Part shown: positions 59,928 through 64,000 of the stretch, piece by piece | How the letters are laid out: each line of letters opens with the position of its first letter | How positions within the stretch are numbered: the first letter of the stretch is position 1 | Source of the DNA: Bullera alba | Lineage: Eukaryota; Basidiomycota; Tremellomycetes; Tremellales; Bulleraceae | NCBI GenBank assembly: GCA_001600095.1 | Contig: BCIX01000001.1 | Coordinates: 3,063,198-3,127,197, forward strand | DNA length: 64,000 nucleotides | Direction of reading: 5' to 3' | Translations under genes and position numbers: made by a program | Notes under the pieces: generated by a model | Seen by the model: only the letters and a program-made list of their open reading frames with translations | The model's database searches: none | What the model was told of the DNA's origin: nothing

Positions 59928-60543
59928 CTACACTTGTCGAGCAGCTGGGCCCTCGCTTCCGGCGTTCTGTCTGAGGGAGGCCGGGAGCAGCTTGGTACCG
60001 GGTAGAACGTATGGGTTGAGGGAGTAGTTGCACTGCAAATGTTCCCCTTTAGCTTTGTACGATTTGCCGTACTGGAAGGGCTTGGGTGGCACTCACGTTA
60101 GAGTACGCAACACCGGCTCCGAAACTGTAGGATTCGAATCAGATTTTAGGCATTCACAGAGCAGTCGTACGTACCCGGTAGCGGTAGCGACGGGCCAAGC
60201 TCGTCCTGATATCCAGTCAGCGTCAAGCGGATTGATATCCACATCACAGACTTACGTCTGAACAGAAGAACGGATGCGACGACACCAACGCCGAATCCCA
60301 TTCCAGACCTCACTATCAGATCTGCGACCTGATCGTGACCGTGTCAGCTACCAGTGCGGTCTCCTTATTGCAGTTTGATAGCCCTTACACAGTTGTCGAA
60401 CTACAAATACAAGTCAGTGACTTTTTCATGCATTCCATCCGGAAGTCTCCCGACCGACACACCTTTCTCGAGATAGCATCCTCGCTTGGGATAGGAGCTG
60501 CCACTGGGGCCGAAGCGGTAGCGACGTTTTTGGAGGTGGACAT
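59928..60543 (-). CDS. MIC10: MICOS complex subunit MIC10
   Basis: Six exons in phase: 60543..60463, 60400..60389 (12 nt), 60328..60256, 60205..60175, 60124..60097, 60032..59928; 109 residues. After a polar N-terminus comes 'SEDAISRKFDNCVADLIVR', the MIC10 signature, where 'FDNC' is encoded entirely by the 12-nt exon. Two membrane spans follow, each with the essential glycine-rich motif: 'SGMGFGVGVVASVLLF' and 'WPVATATGFGAGVAYS', joined by the positive loop 'RRRA'. Mic10 forms hairpins that oligomerise through these GxGxG motifs and bend crista junctions in the inner mitochondrial membrane. The ~35-residue tail after 'SNCNYSLNPY' is a little longer than in yeast. Fragmentation makes this gene hard to find automatically. 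Confidence 0.93.
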
Positions 60544-62329
60544 TGCGAAGCGGTGAGTAGCCGTGGAGTCACGCCAGTGAGTGTATAAACGCGGTTGTTG
60601 ATCAATATGTCAGGCAGTAACAGCTCCTACAGCCTACTCGTGGTCGCAGGACGTTACACTCGAGCGTCATGCGGATTGCGGAGTGCGGCGGGTGCCGTTT
60701 TCGGTTAGAATCGCCGATGCCTTAGCCGCTAGCCGCACGAACCTGCGTGAACTCAAACCGCGCGTAAACTGGTTCGGGGTGTTGGTTGCCCTGTGTTGCC
60801 ACGTCATAAAGCAGTCGAAATCGTGATCCAAAAGCTCCCGCTAGCTTGTTCAGGCTTAATTCAGCTTTTGGATGCATCGACGACGTGATCGACTCGGTGA
60901 TCCCGAAAGCCAACGATCTCTATGTAGCTATCTTGAGCATCCTCAGACCCGACCTCTGAGACTTTATCACACCTCGCCGTGACAGCTAGCCTCTTCATCT
61001 ATCTTCAAATTCTCAATTTGAATCCCCGGTCACGACCGTCACGCCGGCACTGGCTTCCTCCAATATTCTTTCTACCGTGCCAGGCCGTGCCGCATCCGAT
61101 GCTCCGACGCGGGATGGCCGAGTCAGATATGGTGATCGGACGCTGCGTCTGCTTGTGTCCGCCGCACATGCTCTGCCGATCACAGTGCCCAGCAGTGCCC
61201 GTGCGTTTCTAGAGCCACTACTACTGATGGCATCATGGCAGATCGTGGTATCAAGGATTCAAGGCGGTGACATACGGGACAGACACGCACTCGCAGGCAC
61301 TGAGGCTCTAAGAGGAGATTTTCTAATACGAGTATTACTACTACTAGTACTACTTGGTTTAGCATGTCAATCGACCTTAATTAGGTTCAATTACCCTCGT
61401 ATTCTTGCTTACTTTTCATTTACAGTTTGCCAAACATGGCAAAACGAAGAGCTTAATGCTGCTTAATGAGGAAAAAGCGTAAACATCGGAAGCCAGGCAC
61501 CCGGGCCGATCTGCCAGCATCCAGGGATTCCAGTAAGTCGTCTATCCGCTTCTATCCGTTACTTACGCCTCCTGTTCTCTCCTGTTACGCCTTGTTGAGC
61601 CTTGACCGGCTTAGACCTGCTTAGACAGGCTTAGACCTGCTTAGACGCTGAGAGACGCTGAGCCGCTCTCGGCAGCTCTAGGCCGCTCTCATCCTCTGGA
61701 GATCATCTGCTAATGTTCTCGTTTCAGACTTTCAGGTACAACAGCCAGCAACAGCCGAATGTCAACAATCGCTTCTTCCGTTCGGACAAAGCATCCGCGC
61801 CATACTCGGTCCATCCAACATGATGGTCTTTCGGTTTGCCCTGTCATTGTTACGAATCAGATAACGAATGGCTCAACGAGTCTTCCCCGCCTTCATCCGC
61901 CTTCGCGCAGGCCACACAGAGCTTCACAGAGTCGCAAGTGCCCTCACCCTTCGCCTTTCCCCGTAGCGCTTGAGTCCAGATGTGGCTGGACCGGTACCTC
62001 AATCGAGGCACTCCCCGATGGCAAGAGTCCGATTGTTATTCTCACAACATTGCGACGTCCAATGAGCTCACTCTTGCATGTTGCTGCACAGCAGCAGGCG
62101 GTAGATGCACCTGACGGGGGTGGCTCCTGAGTGCCTCCCGCTTCTTCCTCGTTTCCCGCCTTCTGCGTCATAGGACAGCCTAGGAGTAGGACCCGTCTCT
62201 TCGACTTTCCTGGTTCTCTTCTGACCACCGAGATCGATTCTGGTTGACTTTGTAGTTGTACATCATCTCACAACACAGGTAGATCGACACCAGTTCACCA
62301 TCGATCTACAGGAAGGGAAAAGTGTCAAC
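60544..62329. other. Gene desert with local duplications
   Basis: About 1.8 kb between divergent MIC10 and the ice-binding-type gene. The frames at 61077..61466 and 61759..62130 lack coding character. An AT-rich, triplet-like stretch 'attactactactagtactact' begins at 61329. A repeat cluster is at 61608..61660. The last 130 bp should be the promoter and leader of the secreted protein. Confidence 0.55.
61608..61660. repeat. 20-bp tandem duplication (ggcttagacctgcttagaca)
   Basis: 'ggcttagacctgcttagaca' at 61608 is followed at once by 'ggcttagacctgcttagacg'. Within each 20-mer the half 'gcttagac' is itself doubled at ~10 bp. 'gctgagagacgctgag' continues the pattern. Nested duplication, non-coding. 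Confidence 0.85.
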
Positions 62330-64000
62330 ATGAGGATCTCACCGATGGTCAGTTCTTGGAAGGTGAGTGTTTTCGAGTATGCCAAACCAAGAGTAGTGGT
62401 GATCGTGGTTAAACCTTGGTCCACGTACAGGCTGCCGCAGCACTTACAGCACTTGTGAGTCATGTCTAACCCGAGGAACTGGGATGTACTGACGCTCACC
62501 CTCAGACATTCACCAACGCTATCACCACCACAGTTAACCTTGGTACCGCCGGGAACTATGCAGTGCTGGCCGAGACTGCAATCACCAATGTTCCCAGCTC
62601 TTTCGTCGTCGGAAATGTCGGGCTGAGTCCTGCGGCCTCTACTGGAATCACGGGCTTCGCTTTGGTTCTTGACGGTGGCGGTCAATTCGGTGAGCACATT
62701 GCCTAAGTTACGCCACCCTTATACTGAGCTGTCTCGCCTTAGCCACCTCTTCTCAGGTCTCTGGGCAAGTCACCGCCGCAGACTATGCAAACCCAACGCC
62801 TGGTACCCTCACAACAGCGGTTGGTGATATGGAGGCAGCATACAACAGTGCTGCCGCCCGAGCCACTGACTTCCTCAATCGAGGCGCCGGTGAATTGGGT
62901 GGTCTGACTTTGGCTCCCGGAGTGTACACATTCACGACTGGTGTTACCATTTCCTCCGATCTGGTTCTGAGCGGTGATTGCAACAGTGTCTTCGTTTTCC
63001 AGATTCCGTAAGTTGATCCCGCCCGATGTCTTTCAGCCTTTGCTGATACGATGTTTTTGCAGAGGAACTTTCGCTCAAGGCGCCAACACCGGTATCGTCT
63101 TGGTCGGCGGTGTCCGTCCCTCGCAAGTCTTCTGGCAAGTCGCCGGTACGATGTCGATCGGATCAGGCGCCACCGGTGCTTCTTTCCAGGGTATAGCCCT
63201 GGGAGCGACCCAAATCACGGTCATCACCGGATCGACTGTCACTGGTCGTCTTCTGGGTCAAGCCGGTATCGCGATCCAAGATTCGAACATCATGCAGCCC
63301 ATGGACAACGGTTGTGATACCGCCGGCACCGTGACCGTCACTGCCTGTAAGTCTACGATCACCTGCTCAATGATCAAAGCACGAATGCTGATCGGCTCGT
63401 GTCTTTCCCCGAAATAGCCAACACCAATGCTCCTGTGACTGTGACCTCTACTATCGCTGGTGTTGTCACGACTGTTGCCACGACCATCGATGGGACGCCC
63501 ACGACTGTCGTTTCGACTCTGCCAGCTGTTACCGTGACCGCCACTTCCACCGTAGCCGGTCCTGGTGTTACTGTGACTCAACCCGGTCAAGTTGTAACCG
63601 TCACCTCCACAGTACCGGGTGTCGTTACAACGGTCGCGACTACGATTGATGGAACCCCCACAACCATTGTCTCCAATCTGCCGGCCGTCACTGTCACCGC
63701 GACATCCACTGTCGCCGGTCCTGGCGTGACGGTAACCTTGCCAGGTCAGGTAACGACAGTCACATCGACGCTACCAGGCGCTGTCCAGACAGTGACATCT
63801 ACGATCCCCGGTGTGGTGACAGTTGTCACCTCGACAGTACAGGGCGTCCCCACCACGATCACTTCCACTCTGCCACCGGTCACAGTCACCTCGGTCTCCA
63901 CCGCACCCGGCAGCGTCGTCACTACCGTAGTGACCGGTGCCGGAGTGACCGTCACTCAACCGGGACAGACGATAACTCAACCTGGTCAAGTTGTTACGGT
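62330..64000 (+). CDS. Secreted ice-binding-type protein (DUF3494), 3' end outside window
   Basis: Exons 62330..62362, 62431..62454 (24 nt), 62506..62689, 62743..63007, 63063..63346 and 63418..>64000 join in phase. The signal peptide 'MRISPMVSSWKAAAALTA' is encoded by the first two exons. The DUF3494 beta-solenoid spans residues ~25-265: 'VNLGTAGNYAVLAETAITN', 'VVGNVGLSPAA', 'GELGGLTLAPGVYTFTTG', 'SVFVFQI', 'VFWQVAGTMSIGSGATGAS' and 'AITLLTGxxxxGR'-type 'ITVITGSTVTGRLLGQAG'. This order is that of type-1 ice-binding proteins of snow moulds and cold yeasts, which bind ice or keep brine channels open. A Thr/Val/Pro-rich repeat tail begins at ~270 and runs off the window, suggesting a cell-wall or GPI-attached stalk. 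Such a tail makes an ice- or surface-adhesin as likely as a soluble antifreeze. Confidence 0.93.
63459..63776 (+). repeat. Two 159-bp (53-residue) coding repeats in the adhesin-like tail
   Basis: Unit 1 is 63459..63617 and unit 2 is 63618..63776. Both encode 'GVVTTVATTIDGTPTT' ... 'LPAVTVTATSTVAGPGVTV' ... 'PGQVxTVTSTxP', differing at a handful of residues (V/I, T/N, Q/L, V/T, V/L). Most nucleotide differences are at third codon positions. Shorter degenerate 'TxVTSTxPGVV' units follow to the window end. This indicates an old duplication kept under selection at the protein level. Confidence 0.9.

Noticed and set aside
60121..60145. Possible tRNA B-box ('ggattcgaatc')
   Set aside because: It lies in an intron of MIC10, and no acceptor stem, A-box or anticodon arm can be drawn around it on either strand.
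61077..61466. 129-codon plus-strand frame in the MIC10/ice-binding-protein desert
   Set aside because: No start context, no partner exons, and mixed composition ending in AT-rich triplets; consistent with chance.
63746..63989. Minus-strand frames over the ice-binding protein tail
   Set aside because: They are mirror images of the Thr/Val repeat codons (ACN/GTN read as VTV in both directions) and carry no independent signal.

Overview
The window is a piece of a fungal nuclear chromosome, most likely from a basidiomycete yeast of the Tremellomycetes. Nearly every gene is cut by many short introns (about 45-65 nt, donors mostly GTGAGT or GTAAGT, acceptors YAG). Lineage hints are a CAS1-type capsule or glycan O-acetyltransferase and a eukaryotic acetate kinase. 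An ice-binding-type secreted protein at the right edge suggests a cold-exposed life style. There is no bacterial operon logic, no CRISPR array and no rRNA or tRNA gene that I can support. I chained exons by hand, checking reading frame, splice consensus and phase. Only one internal junction and two start codons remain uncertain.

Layout, left to right. 1-4.8 kb: 3' end of an UNC93-like transporter; a mitochondrial acyl-CoA dehydrogenase (minus); a divergently transcribed acetate kinase. 4.8-10.7 kb: a gene desert with a 10-bp minisatellite, a 940-residue Ser/Pro-rich protein of unknown function, and cytochrome c oxidase subunit 8. 10.9-21 kb: tubulin cofactor E, a SUR7-type membrane protein, a Gln/Ala-rich protein and a BTB protein. 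21-36 kb: three long minus-strand genes, namely a 2,126-residue MMS22/MUS7 repair factor, an unknown coiled-coil protein of about 990 residues, and a protein ending in an alpha-crystallin (HSP20-like) domain. 36.9-42 kb: OTU1 deubiquitinase and CAS1. 42-48 kb: a desert holding two very short multi-exon genes, a 58-residue lipid-anchor-like peptide and a 104-residue divergent SUMO-like protein, then a lineage-type orphan. 48.7-58.8 kb: SPC3 and KAR2/BiP sharing a 352-bp divergent promoter, DBF4, and an RNase H-like plus RRM fusion. 59.3-64 kb: a 73-residue membrane protein converging on MIC10, a 1.8-kb desert, and the ice-binding-type protein, which runs off the end.

Functional themes. ER protein entry and folding (SPC3, KAR2) sit on one bidirectional promoter carrying UPR-like and heat-shock-like words. 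DNA replication and repair is represented by MMS22 and DBF4. Mitochondrial inner-membrane structure and respiration is represented by COX8, MIC10 and acyl-CoA dehydrogenase. Cell surface functions are represented by CAS1, SUR7-like and the ice-binding-type protein. The best candidates for something undescribed are the divergent SUMO-like protein, the 58-residue peptide, the coiled-coil orphan, the RNase H/RRM fusion and the HSP20-tailed protein.
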